Positions 1 to 7,487 of a DNA stretch of 18,792 bases are shown here, piece by piece. The stretch's first letter is position 1. Each line of letters starts with the position of its first letter. The notes below the pieces were generated by a model, which had not been told where the DNA came from, made no database searches, and saw nothing but the letters and a program-made list of their open reading frames with translations. This stretch comes from an uncultured Garciella sp. (GTDB lineage: Bacteria; Bacillota; Clostridia; Eubacteriales; Garciellaceae). The translations under genes and the position numbers were made by a program. The stretch covers positions 1 to 18,792 of the forward strand of contig USMD01000030.1 in NCBI GenBank assembly GCA_900555725.1. Reading direction: 5' to 3'.

Positions 1-30
1 TCGGCGGCGTCAGATGTGTATAAGAGACAG
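1..30 (+). other. Nextera/Tn5 library adapter (artefact)
   Basis: Positions 12-30 are the 19-base Tn5 mosaic end (AGATGTGTATAAGAGACAG). The preceding bases are a slightly corrupted copy of the Nextera read-1 adapter tail. This is sequencing-library sequence left on the contig, not part of the organism. Genomic sequence starts at about 31. Confidence 0.97.
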
Positions 31-230
31 ATAATTCTCCATATATTAAGCTGTACTCCTATAGTCAATATAATAGAAATTAAAATTGCAAAGCCAAAGT
101 TTGCCTGAAATTGTTCCGTAAAGGTAGCTGTTTGGGTTAAAAATCCTGGTCCAATCGCTGAGGTTGCCATAAGAAAAGCTGCTCCTAATAGCACTCCAAT
201 ATCTGAATTCTTATCTTTTATTTTGTCCAT
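31..230 (-). CDS. NRAMP-family (YcsG-like) transporter, N-terminal fragment
   Basis: The gene is cut by the contig end, so only about 66 N-terminal residues are visible. It starts at an ATG (230) preceded by AAGGAGAG. The protein opens with a short charged stretch (MDKIKDKNSDIG), then a hydrophobic segment containing the GAAFLMATSAIGPGFLTQTA block, which is typical of the first transmembrane helix of NRAMP/divalent-metal-transporter-like proteins. A second hydrophobic stretch (FGFAILISIILTIGVQLN) follows. It begins 40 bp after the stop of pxpA on the same strand. In Bacillus subtilis the NRAMP-like ycsG likewise follows ycsF (pxpA), which supports the call. The substrate is unknown; a role in importing 5-oxoproline or a related compound is only inferred from the neighbourhood. 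The family call rests on a short N-terminus. Confidence 0.75.
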
Positions 231-270
231 TCTAACTCTCCTTTGTTGTTTTATTTTCTTCCACATCCTT

Positions 271-1041
271 TTACTTTATAAAACTTCCCATAGAAACAAC
301 TTCAATTCCCTCTCTTTGTAAGGTATCTCTTATAGTTTTTACAAAAGCAACTGCTTGAGGATTATCTCCATGAACACAAATAGTATCCGCTTGAATAGAA
401 ATATCCCTTCCATTAATGGCTTCTACCTTCCCTTCTTTCACCATTCTAAGTACTCTAGAAATAGCAAGATTGGTATCATGAATTACTGCCCCTTCTTTTT
501 TACGAGAAACCAATGTACCATCTGGATTATAAGCCCTATCAGCAAATACCTCATTGGCTACCTTAAGACCTACTTCTTTCCCAGCCTTTGTAAGCTCACT
601 ATTGGCAAGCCCTACTAAGATCAAATCTTTATCTACCTCATAGATTCCCTGGGCAATGGCCTTTGCTAATTCTGCATCCTTAGCAGCCATATTATAAAAG
701 GCCCCATGGGGTTTTACATGCTGTAGTTTTGCCCCTTTGCTTTGAGCAAAGGCCCATAGAGCACCTATTTGATATTTGATATAATTCTTTGCTTCCTCCG
801 AAGCCGTTTTTAATTCCCTTCTTCCAAATCCCATTAGATCAGGATATCCAGGGTGAGCCCCCAAACCAACTTCTTCTTTTACTGCCATTGTAACAGTGTT
901 TTCCATTACCATAGGATCTCCAGCATGCCATCCACATGCAATATTGGCAGAGGAAATGTATTTTACTACCTCTTCATCTAAGCCTAACTTATAATTTCCA
1001 AAGCTTTCTCCAATATCACTGTTTAAGTCAACCTGATACAT
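271..1041 (-). CDS. pxpA: 5-oxoprolinase subunit A (LamB/YcsF family)
   Basis: 256 aa, the usual length for the LamB/YcsF family. PxpA works with PxpB and PxpC in the ATP-dependent opening of 5-oxo-L-proline (pyroglutamate) to L-glutamate in the cytoplasm. The family signature is clear: an N-terminal VDLNSDIGESFG block, ANIACGWHAGDP at about residues 33-44, GLGAHPGYPDL at about 60-70 and VKPHGAFYNMA at about 109-119. The conserved Asp and His residues expected of this polysaccharide-deacetylase-like fold are present. The start has a GGGAGGA ribosome binding site. It heads a minus-strand unit continuing into the NRAMP-like gene. pxpB and pxpC are not in the window and may lie beyond the cut left end. 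The gene is divergent from the D-glutamate-cyclase-family gene across a 334-bp gap. Confidence 0.93.
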   Translation of the reverse strand: MYQVDLNSDIGESFGNYKLGLDEEVVKYISSANIACGWHAGDPMVMENTVTMAVKEEVGLGAHPGYPDLMGFGRRELKTASEEAKNYIKYQIGALWAFAQSKGAKLQHVKPHGAFYNMAAKDAELAKAIAQGIYEVDKDLILVGLANSELTKAGKEVGLKVANEVFADRAYNPDGTLVSRKKEGAVIHDTNLAISRVLRMVKEGKVEAINGRDISIQADTICVHGDNPQAVAFVKTIRDTLQREGIEVVSMGSFIK

Positions 1042-1375
1042 TTTAAAATTCCTCCCATAAAAATATTAGATTTTAAAAATTTACACATTTAGAAGATACA
1101 CACTTCTCAATATGATACATAATATTATACATTTTCTTTCAAAATCCTCTTTTTTTAAAAAAAGATTTCCGGTTTTATATGTCCGATTTTACCATGTGAT
1201 AAGCAGATTTTACAGTATAAAAGCTTTATAAAAAACTTCACAATAATCTTTTTATTATGAAATATTATAAACCTATCATTTCAAAAAAACAAAAATTCAA
1301 AATAATAATATAGAGGACTTTTTATCTTTTTTATAGAACATATCTTAAGTAAAATCACTTTGAGGAGGAAAAAAC
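1042..1375. promoter_or_regulatory. divergent intergenic region between pxpA and ycsI-like gene
   Basis: This 334-bp gap is very AT-rich and must hold promoters for both directions. On the minus strand a perfect TATAAT lies at 1124-1129, about 83 bp before the pxpA ATG, but no good -35 box stands 16-18 bp upstream of it. On the plus strand I see only weak matches, for example TTCACA at 1238 and TATTAT at 1263 with a 19-bp spacer. No riboswitch, T-box or strong dyad was recognised. The ycsI-like gene has a strong GAGGAGGA site at 1362-1369. Confidence 0.35.
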
Positions 1376-2167
1376 ATGTTAGACTTAGCAAATATGAGTC
1401 CATCCGAGATAAGAACATTAATTAAAAAAGAGAAGTTACTACAGCCCACTTCAGGTATGTGCAGAGGACATATACAGGCAAATTTAGCCATTGTCCCTAG
1501 AGATTTAGCTTTTGATTTTTTACTATTTGCCCAAAGAAATCCTAAGCCCTGCCCTATTTTAGATGTTACTGATGTAGGAAATCCAGAGCCAAAACTAATG
1601 GCAAAAGGAGCAGATTTAAGGTATGATATACCAAAATATCGCATTTATAAATATGGTAAATTAGTAGATGAGGTTACTGATTTAGAAAACTATTGGCGAG
1701 ATGATTTGGTAGGATTTTTAATAGGTTGTAGTTTTTCCTTTGAATCAGCTATGTTAAATGCATCCATTCCCATTAGGCATATTGAAGATCGCCATAATGT
1801 ACCTATGTATTTAACCAATATTGATTGTATCCCCTCAGGTAAATTTCATGGAAAGATGGTAGTAAGCATGCGACCTATTCCATACCATTTAATCACCAGG
1901 GCCGTTCAAGCCACCTCTAGATTTCCTCAAGTGCATGGTGCACCAATCCATATTGGAGACCCTAGCTTAATAGGAATAAAAGATATTGAAAAACCAGACT
2001 TTGGAGATCCTTCTGAGATCTATGAAGGGGAAGTACCGGTATTTTGGGCTTGTGGAGTAACCCCGCAAGCCATTGCCATGACAAGCAAACCGGAGCTCAT
2101 GATTACCCACGCTCCAGGTCATATGTTTATCTGTGATCCAAAGGATGAAGATTTAGCGGTATTATAG
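1376..2167 (+). CDS. DUF1445 / D-glutamate cyclase family protein (YcsI-like)
   Basis: 263 aa, full length for the UPF0317/DUF1445 family (B. subtilis YcsI), long annotated as putative hydro-lyase. Recognisable family blocks are PTSGMCRGHIQANLAIVP (about 24-41), FLIGCSFSFESA (about 115-126), the LTNIDCIPSGKFHGKMVVSMRP region (about 146-167), HGAPIHIGDPSLIGI (about 185-199), FWACGVTPQAIA (about 223-234) and ITHAPGHMFICD (about 244-255). The mammalian DGLUCY protein, which converts D-glutamate to 5-oxo-D-proline, carries this domain, so a cyclase/lyase acting near pyroglutamate is plausible. The divergent pxpA neighbour supports that, but the substrate here is inferred. The start is set by GAGGAGGA seven bases before the ATG. 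The gene is followed by a long inverted-repeat element. Confidence 0.88.
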   Translation: MLDLANMSPSEIRTLIKKEKLLQPTSGMCRGHIQANLAIVPRDLAFDFLLFAQRNPKPCPILDVTDVGNPEPKLMAKGADLRYDIPKYRIYKYGKLVDEVTDLENYWRDDLVGFLIGCSFSFESAMLNASIPIRHIEDRHNVPMYLTNIDCIPSGKFHGKMVVSMRPIPYHLITRAVQATSRFPQVHGAPIHIGDPSLIGIKDIEKPDFGDPSEIYEGEVPVFWACGVTPQAIAMTSKPELMITHAPGHMFICDPKDEDLAVL

Positions 2168-2191
2168 TATAACTTATCATATGAATCACTC

Positions 2192-2395
2192 TTAAAGCAA
2201 TGAATAAATAGAAAGCGACGACTTGACAGCAGATGGCTATCCTATCCAATGAATGAAAATAGAAAATCCGTTAAGAAAGTTGGATTGTTTGACCGTAGGG
2301 AGTTTTCCAAGCTTTAGGATTTTCTATTAGAATAAATTGTTGATAAGATCCATCTCTGTCACTTGGAGGAGCTTATATTTTTTTCATTGCCTTAA
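2192..2395. repeat. 204-bp imperfect inverted repeat (MITE-like or long structured RNA)
   Basis: The whole intergenic stretch between two convergent genes folds back on itself. The outer ends are TTAAAGCAATGAA (2192-2204) and TTCATTGCCTTAA (2383-2395). The middle arms pair with bulges (about 2213-2250 with 2340-2374). The inner arms AATAGAAAATCC (2258-2269) and GGATTTTCTATT (2317-2328) match perfectly. The innermost AAAGTTGGA (2276-2284) pairs with TCCAAGCTTT (2306-2315). There is no coding potential. The element could serve as a bidirectional terminator, be a miniature transposable element with TTAA ends, or be a structured RNA. I do not recognise it as a named family. Confidence 0.75.
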
Positions 2396-2420
2396 AAAAA
2401 CGTCCGCTAAATATTTTTAT

Positions 2421-3770
2421 CTAAATATTTTTATTCTGATAATACAAATATCCAATCGCACATACTATTAGGCAAAATCCAATAAAAATAGGAACATAGG
2501 TGGGATTGGATGCAATTCCCCCTACTAAAATAATAATAGATCCTACTATCCCTAGTATCGGACAAACAATCCCTTTAAATGTGCTAGTTATAATCCCTTC
2601 TTTTTTCATCATTAATACTTTTGCGTATAAAATAGCATAGCATACATAGCTAAATACAATGGCGATTTCACTTATATCACTTCCCCCTAAGATTCCAGTC
2701 TTTTGGGTAATATAGTGAATTCCCATCCATACGAGGGATACCACAAAGGAAACAATGCAAGATCCAATGGATAATTGAAATTTGGGATGAATAGCTGCTA
2801 TTTTTCTCCTACCAGGAACCATCCCTTTGCTGGCAAGGGCTTGAGGCATTCTTAAGCTTCCTAAGATAATTCCATTTACTACCCCTAAAACAGCAATAAT
2901 CACAAAAATTAACATGATTTTATCTCCATTGCCACCTAATAATAATTCTCCTGCTTTGTTTACCGCGTTGTCCCCTAAAGACATAATATATTGAGAACCT
3001 AATATATTATTTAATCCTAAAAAATAGAGAAGATATACTCCTAAAATAACTAGAGGCCCAATAATTAAAGCCAAAGGCATGGTCTTTTTGGGATTTTTTA
3101 CTTCATTAGTAATACTTGGCGCTACAGTCCATCCATCAAAAGAAAAGGCAATAGGGGCAAGAGCTGCAAACCATCTAAATCCCACATCACTTTTAGAAAT
3201 TACCTCTACCCCTGCAGGAATCCCTGGATTAGACTCTGCCCAAAAAAAGCCAATGAGAGCAATTGCTAAAAGAGGAATTAATTTTATAGCAGTTGCTAAA
3301 TTTTGAAAATATCCTCCTAATTTCACGGATAAAAAATTTACTACATAAATAAAGATCATGTAAATAAATCCTATTAATATTTGTATCTCTAAGGTAGCAT
3401 CTATGCCCAACAAAGTAACCGTATAAATCCCAGCTACCCAAGAAACAACGGCAATTATAGTTGGATAGTAAACAAATGTTTGAAACCATCCAAAACCAGC
3501 AGCTATTTTTTTTGTAGTAAACTCTTCATAATATCCAACAATACCACCACTTTTTTTTGTTCGAGTAGAAAGTTCCGTAAGGGTTAAACTTCCAAATATA
3601 ATGCTAAATGCACCAATACAAAATACCAATACTCCTAAGGCTACACTTCCTCCGGTATAATTTAACACATCATCAGCCTTAAAAAATATACCAGAACCTA
3701 TCACAATTCCTATAATCATAGTGGTTGCTGTGAATAGTCCATAATGATGTTGCTGATTTTTTTCTTCCAT
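2421..3770 (-). CDS. APC-family amino-acid permease (SteT/LAT-like)
   Basis: 449 aa, a typical length for APC-superfamily amino-acid transporters. About 12 hydrophobic segments span the whole protein. The first carries the consensus GIVIGSGIFFKADDVL (about residues 21-36), whose GSGIF motif forms the unwound substrate-binding helix in this superfamily. Later segments include YYPTIIAVVSWVAGIYTV and LAPIAFSFDGWTVAPSITNEVKNPKKTMP; the latter matches the TM6 to cytoplasmic-loop signature of L-type exchangers such as SteT. It probably exchanges or imports a neutral amino acid; the exact substrate cannot be read. The ATG has GGAGAG eight bases upstream. A monocistronic unit is likely: a candidate promoter lies just upstream, and a terminator separates it from the dtnK-pdxA pair. 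Confidence 0.88.
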   Translation of the reverse strand: MEEKNQQHHYGLFTATTMIIGIVIGSGIFFKADDVLNYTGGSVALGVLVFCIGAFSIIFGSLTLTELSTRTKKSGGIVGYYEEFTTKKIAAGFGWFQTFVYYPTIIAVVSWVAGIYTVTLLGIDATLEIQILIGFIYMIFIYVVNFLSVKLGGYFQNLATAIKLIPLLAIALIGFFWAESNPGIPAGVEVISKSDVGFRWFAALAPIAFSFDGWTVAPSITNEVKNPKKTMPLALIIGPLVILGVYLLYFLGLNNILGSQYIMSLGDNAVNKAGELLLGGNGDKIMLIFVIIAVLGVVNGIILGSLRMPQALASKGMVPGRRKIAAIHPKFQLSIGSCIVSFVVSLVWMGIHYITQKTGILGGSDISEIAIVFSYVCYAILYAKVLMMKKEGIITSTFKGIVCPILGIVGSIIILVGGIASNPTYVPIFIGFCLIVCAIGYLYYQNKNI

Positions 3771-3816
3771 AATATCTCTCCATATTTTAAATTTGTGAAA
3801 GATGACTCTTATCTAA

Positions 3817-3841
3817 TTGTGAGCCACAAATATATATTATA
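3817..3841 (-). promoter_or_regulatory. candidate -10 box and operator for the APC permease
   Basis: On the minus strand a perfect TATAAT (3836-3841) is followed, around the expected transcription start, by the dyad TTGTG-GCT-CACAA (3817-3829). The best -35 (TGTAAA-like, 17 bp upstream) is weak. The dyad position would suit a repressor. No regulator gene is adjacent. Confidence 0.4.
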
Positions 3842-3869
3842 TCAAAATCCCTTAGCATTTTACATACTA

Positions 3870-3919
3870 ATAGAAAAAACAACAAAAAACCACTAATAAT
3901 CTATGAAAACTAGTGGTTT
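3870..3919 (-). terminator. Rho-independent terminator after dtnK-pdxA
   Basis: A perfect 9-bp stem, AAACCACTA (3887-3895) with TAGTGGTTT (3911-3919) and a 15-nt loop, lies 31 bp after the pdxA stop. Reading on the minus strand, the second arm is followed by a T-rich tail (TTTTGTTGTTTTTT). The stem core ACCACTA is the same as in the terminator at 7433-7463. Confidence 0.8.
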
Positions 3920-3949
3920 CACGTATTTTTTACTATTGAAATAATTAAT

Positions 3950-4927
3950 CTAATTTTTTTCATTATCAAAATAGTCGGCGGCTATCATTGCATTTATCAT
4001 ACTTTTCTCACTGGCAATGCCTTTACCTGCTATATCAAAAGCTGTTCCATGGTCAACAGAAGTTCTAATAATAGGAAGTCCTAATGTAATATTTACTCCT
4101 GAATCAAATCCTACCATTTTTATGGGAATATGTCCTTGATCATGATACATTGCAACAACAATATCGTATTTCCCTTGATATGCTTTTAAAAATATGGTAT
4201 CTGGGGCGATTGGCCCTTCTACATCAATCCCTAATTTTTTTGCTTCCATAATCCCTGGAGTGATCTCTTCAATTTCTTCCCTTCCAAAGATTCCTGACTC
4301 TCCAGCATGGGGATTAAGACCAGATACAGCTATTTTTGGAGTGTCTATTCCCATTCTTTTTAAATTGGTATTTGCCAAGATAATAGTATCTAAAATTCTA
4401 TCTTTTTTTACCCTATTACAAGCCTCTCTCAAAGACAAATGAGTAGAAACATGGATTACCTTAAGTTTTTCGCTCCAAAGCATCATAGCATATTTTTTCG
4501 TATCGGTTAATTTCGCAAATATTTCTGTATGACCATCATAATTGTGTCCTCCCATATGTAATGACTCCTTATTTAATGGTGCGGTCACAACAGCCTTGAT
4601 CCATCCTTTTATAGCCCATTGAATTGCCCTTTCCACATATCTATAAGCTGCATCTCCACATAAAGCAGAAACTTTTCCAATGCGAAAGTCCTTCATAGAA
4701 ATCGGAGCTACATTGACCAGATTCATGTATTCTTCATCAAAATCATTGATATGAGAGATCACCTTTATTTTTTTATCCATATGTAGTACATCACGAAAGT
4801 GCTTCACTACTTCTAAACTGCCAAAGATAATGATCTTTTTGGAAAATTGTTCTCTTTGTAATGCCTTTAAGGTGATTTCACAACCTACTCCTGCTGGATC
4901 TCCCATTGTCACACCAATATAATCCAT
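3950..4927 (-). CDS. pdxA2: PdxA2-type 4-phosphate dehydrogenase (D-threonate/D-erythronate pathway)
   Basis: 325 aa, PdxA-family length. PdxA enzymes are NAD(P)-dependent, divalent-metal beta-hydroxyacid dehydrogenases that oxidise and decarboxylate. The N-terminal GVTMGDPAGVGCEI motif (5-18) is diagnostic. The three metal-binding histidines are visible at H163 (HVSTHLSLRE), H207 (LNPHAGE) and H262 (MYHDQGHIP), and DHGTAFDIAGKG (292-303) closes the core. Pairing with a DUF1537 kinase points to the PdxA2 branch, which acts on 4-phospho-D-threonate or -erythronate to give dihydroxyacetone phosphate, rather than to pyridoxal synthesis. The ATG overlaps the dtnK stop by one base (TAATG), with AAGGAGG at 4936-4942, so translation is coupled. 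A role in vitamin B6 synthesis is the alternative but no other pdx gene is present. Confidence 0.9.
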   Translation of the reverse strand: MDYIGVTMGDPAGVGCEITLKALQREQFSKKIIIFGSLEVVKHFRDVLHMDKKIKVISHINDFDEEYMNLVNVAPISMKDFRIGKVSALCGDAAYRYVERAIQWAIKGWIKAVVTAPLNKESLHMGGHNYDGHTEIFAKLTDTKKYAMMLWSEKLKVIHVSTHLSLREACNRVKKDRILDTIILANTNLKRMGIDTPKIAVSGLNPHAGESGIFGREEIEEITPGIMEAKKLGIDVEGPIAPDTIFLKAYQGKYDIVVAMYHDQGHIPIKMVGFDSGVNITLGLPIIRTSVDHGTAFDIAGKGIASEKSMINAMIAADYFDNEKN

Positions 4928-6156
4928 TATTTTTCCTCCTTAAGTTTTTCTATAGAATAAAATAAATCTTCTTCCGTTCCAAAAGCCCCTGCTTTTGTTA
5001 CCATCTTAAATCCATCAAAATCCCCACCCTTTAGCTTCATTAAAGGGATTCCAGTGATTATTTCATCAATAATGCAAGAGCCCAATGCCTTAGTCTTGTA
5101 AATAAATCCTATTGCTGTATCTCCACCAGTTATAAATACTCCGGGTATATTATCCACCCTTTCCACTATGCACTTTCCTATCTCTCCCATAATATCTTTG
5201 GTGAAATTGCCTACTTCTTCTTTGTTCATAGATAATTGTCTACCAACTTTTATAGCTCTTGAATAATCTTCTACATCATAGGAAGAAGTAATAATTAAAT
5301 CCTTTCCTTCCTCCATGATTTTTACTGAATTATCCACATATTTTTCTCGATTTTCTCCCTGTAAAAGATCTCCAATATCTACTTTTAATACACGAACTCC
5401 CTTACTCTCAGCATATTTTACCTGCTTTCTTGAGACTTCACTTAAACTTCCTACCACAGACAATACTGGCTTTAAGGGCTTATGTATTTGCAAGATCATA
5501 TCCGCCATTCCTGCTGATCCTACCCAAAGTATTTTTTTATTGGTATTACTTGCCGCTATAATCATTCTTTTTAGATCTTCATTGGTTTGTACATCAAAAC
5601 TGTGAATTCTTCCTTTTACAAATTCTATTTTATTTTCCCTTATTTCATCTAAAGAATGATGAATTACTCCTTCATCAAAAACAGGCTGCAAGATTCTCTG
5701 AATATGATCTTCTAATACTGGTTTTTTGGGATCCTTGGCAAACTCGCTTTCCATGATTCTTATTCCATTTACAAAGTGTATTCCATCGATAGTAATTCTC
5801 CCCAAGGATGGAAAGGCTGGTGCAAATAAAATTAACTCAGGAGCATATTCCTCCTCTACTGCCTTTACTTCTAAAGCAATATTACCTCGCAAAGTAGAAT
5901 CTACTTTTTTATACACCAAATCATAGGATTTATCAAATATTCCCTTTAAATGATTTTTAAGAAGTTTATATGCCTGTTCTTCCTCTAAATTTCTTGATTC
6001 TGTATCTAAAACATAGGATATAGTATTGTCCTGAATGTTTTTTCCATCTAAAACAACATGAGTTTCTAATCCTCTTTTCGCTAATTGGACTCCTGTGTCA
6101 TTGGCTCCAGTAAAGTCATCGGCTATAATTAAATATTTTTTTATTATTTTCCTCAC
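4927..6156 (-). CDS. dtnK: four-carbon acid sugar kinase (DUF1537, DtnK-like)
   Basis: 409 aa from a GTG start. Four-carbon acid sugar kinases phosphorylate D-threonate, D-erythronate or similar acids at O4 with ATP, and the product is handed to PdxA2. The N-terminal substrate domain shows IIADDFTGANDTG close to the start and KKVDSTLRGN about 80 residues further on. The C-terminal nucleotide-binding domain has VVGSLSE, ITGGDTA and LKGGDFDGFKMVTKAGAFG. The frame is open upstream to an ATG at 6321, but that would add about 55 Phe/Tyr-rich residues overlapping the divergent gene's leader, and no family member needs them. I therefore place the start at GTG 6156, just before the conserved KKYLIIADD. 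The ribosome binding site for this GTG (AGGAG at 6170-6174) is 13 bases away, so initiation may be weak; an ATA a few codons in, behind GAGGTGAGG, is a non-canonical alternative. Confidence 0.88.
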   Translation of the reverse strand: MRKIIKKYLIIADDFTGANDTGVQLAKRGLETHVVLDGKNIQDNTISYVLDTESRNLEEEQAYKLLKNHLKGIFDKSYDLVYKKVDSTLRGNIALEVKAVEEEYAPELILFAPAFPSLGRITIDGIHFVNGIRIMESEFAKDPKKPVLEDHIQRILQPVFDEGVIHHSLDEIRENKIEFVKGRIHSFDVQTNEDLKRMIIAASNTNKKILWVGSAGMADMILQIHKPLKPVLSVVGSLSEVSRKQVKYAESKGVRVLKVDIGDLLQGENREKYVDNSVKIMEEGKDLIITSSYDVEDYSRAIKVGRQLSMNKEEVGNFTKDIMGEIGKCIVERVDNIPGVFITGGDTAIGFIYKTKALGSCIIDEIITGIPLMKLKGGDFDGFKMVTKAGAFGTEEDLFYSIEKLKEEK

Positions 6157-6228
6157 CTCTACAAATGTACTCCTATCTCGTTCGTCACTTATATAATCCC
6201 CATCATTGAAAAAAAAATAACTTAAAAC

Positions 6229-6259
6229 ATTTTCGAAAATTTGATAAATTTGATATAAT
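6229..6259 (+). promoter_or_regulatory. candidate promoter/operator between dtnK and DUF362 gene
   Basis: The 181-bp divergent gap holds a perfect plus-strand TATAAT (6254-6259). A 12-bp perfect palindrome ATTTTCGAAAAT (6229-6240) lies where the -35 box would be (TTTCGA, 17-bp spacing). A palindrome overlapping a weak -35 is a reasonable operator position. The minus-strand promoter for dtnK was not clear. Confidence 0.4.
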
Positions 6260-6337
6260 TTTATTGAGAATTTTTTGTATTTTCCTAAAAAATATCCCAA
6301 CAGAAAAATTATAACATACATTCAAAAGGAGGAAATG

Positions 6338-7426
6338 ATGAAAAATAATGATATTTATATTATTTATGGAAATACCCCTCAACAAATGATCAAAGAACTT
6401 TTAAATCATTTAAAAATTGAGAAAATGATTTCTAAAAATGCTCATATCGGCATCAAACCCAATCTTGTTGTAGCCAAACCTTCTAGTTCAGGAGCAACTA
6501 CCTCCCCAGAGTTAGTTGCTGGTGTGATTGAATACTTGCAATCAAAGGGATATAAGAACATTACTATTTTAGAAGGTTCTTGGGTTGGAGATAGAACTGC
6601 TTCTGCCTTTAAGGTTTGTGGCTATGAAAAAATTTCAAAAAAATATAATGTGCCATTGGTAGATTTACAAAAGGATAGTTACAAAATTTACAATGCTGGA
6701 GATCTAAAAATAAACGTATGTGATGAGGCAATGAAAATAGATTATTTAATCAATATGCCTGTTTTAAAGGGGCATTGTCAAACCAAGATGACCTGTGCCT
6801 TAAAAAATCTTAAGGGATGTATTCCAAATGTAGAAAAAAGAAAATTTCATACCATGGGACTTCATAAACCCATTGCCTATTTAAATAAAATTCTAAAAAG
6901 TAACCTGATTATTGTAGACGGTCTTATGGGAGATTTAAATTTTGAAGAGGGGGGAAACCCTGTTCAAATGAACCGAATTATGGCTGGAGTAGATCCTGTC
7001 CTTATAGATTCCTATGTTGCCGAATTAATGGGATTTGATATCAGTGAAGTTCCTTACATTCAGATTGCTGAACAGATTGGAGTTGGAAGTAGTCAATTAA
7101 ATAAAGCTAATATAAATGAATTAAACAAAGATACTTTAGGTAGTAAAATCAAATTTTCCAGGAAAATTGAAAATCTAGCAAAACATGTGAAAGAGAAAGA
7201 TGCCTGTTCTGCCTGTTATGGAAGTCTTATTCATGCCCTTGAAAGACTAAATGAAAATGGACAATTAAACAATCTCCATGACATAATACATATTGGTCAA
7301 GGATTTAAAGGGAAAAAAATAAAAGGAATAGGCGTAGGAAATTGCACCAAGGGCTGTGAAAAAAATCTAGGGGGATGTCCTCCAAAGGCAAAGGATATTT
7401 TACAGTTTTTAGAAAAGATAATGTAA
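6338..7426 (+). CDS. DUF362 domain protein with C-terminal cysteine cluster
   Basis: 362 aa. The DUF362 core is visible: IGIKPNLV (37-44), SPELVAGVIEYL (56-67), INMPVLKGHCQTKMTCALKN (138-157), KGCIPNVEKRKFH (159-171), LIIVDGLMGD (190-199) and MAGVDPVLIDSYVAELMGF (215-233). The C-terminus has C290xxC293, then C336xxxC340 and C347 (GNCTKGCEKNLGGCPPK), a pattern that could ligate an Fe-S cluster or zinc but is not a classical 2[4Fe-4S] ferredoxin. DUF362 proteins have no settled reaction. The start is chosen because AAGGAGG (6326-6332) sits five bases before the second of two adjacent ATGs (6335, 6338); an in-frame ATG at 6275 has no such site. It is divergent from dtnK-pdxA2, so a redox or accessory role in the same acid-sugar pathway is possible but unproven. 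Confidence 0.85.
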   Translation: MKNNDIYIIYGNTPQQMIKELLNHLKIEKMISKNAHIGIKPNLVVAKPSSSGATTSPELVAGVIEYLQSKGYKNITILEGSWVGDRTASAFKVCGYEKISKKYNVPLVDLQKDSYKIYNAGDLKINVCDEAMKIDYLINMPVLKGHCQTKMTCALKNLKGCIPNVEKRKFHTMGLHKPIAYLNKILKSNLIIVDGLMGDLNFEEGGNPVQMNRIMAGVDPVLIDSYVAELMGFDISEVPYIQIAEQIGVGSSQLNKANINELNKDTLGSKIKFSRKIENLAKHVKEKDACSACYGSLIHALERLNENGQLNNLHDIIHIGQGFKGKKIKGIGVGNCTKGCEKNLGGCPPKAKDILQFLEKIM

Positions 7427-7432
7427 AAATAA

Positions 7433-7475
7433 ACCACTAGTGCTTATCTAAAGTGCTAGTGGTCTTTATCATATA
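7433..7475 (+). terminator. terminator after the DUF362 gene
   Basis: An 11-bp stem ACCACTAGTGC (7433-7443) with GTGCTAGTGGT (7453-7463), including two G-U pairs, and a 9-nt loop begins 6 bp after the stop codon. It is followed by a moderately T-rich tail. It may also terminate the decayed minus-strand gene on its other side. Confidence 0.75.
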
Positions 7476-7487
7476 TTTTGATTGAAA

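Noticed and set aside
2192..2395. 6S RNA as an explanation for the long hairpin
   Set aside because: The size and long-hairpin shape fit loosely, but I could not match the conserved central bubble or known Firmicute 6S sequence, so I left it as an unnamed element.
3950..4927. pdxA as a vitamin B6 biosynthesis gene
   Set aside because: It is coupled to a DUF1537 kinase and no other pyridoxal gene is present, so the PdxA2 catabolic branch fits better.
6157..6321. N-terminal extension of dtnK to an ATG at 6321
   Set aside because: It has no ribosome binding site, Phe/Tyr-rich sequence unlike the family, and overlap with the leader of the divergent DUF362 gene; the conserved domain begins right after the GTG at 6156.
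6275..6337. Upstream ATG for the DUF362 gene at 6275
   Set aside because: A strong AAGGAGG lies at 6326-6332, five bases before the ATG at 6338, and the domain starts after it; the extra 21 residues look like translated promoter sequence.
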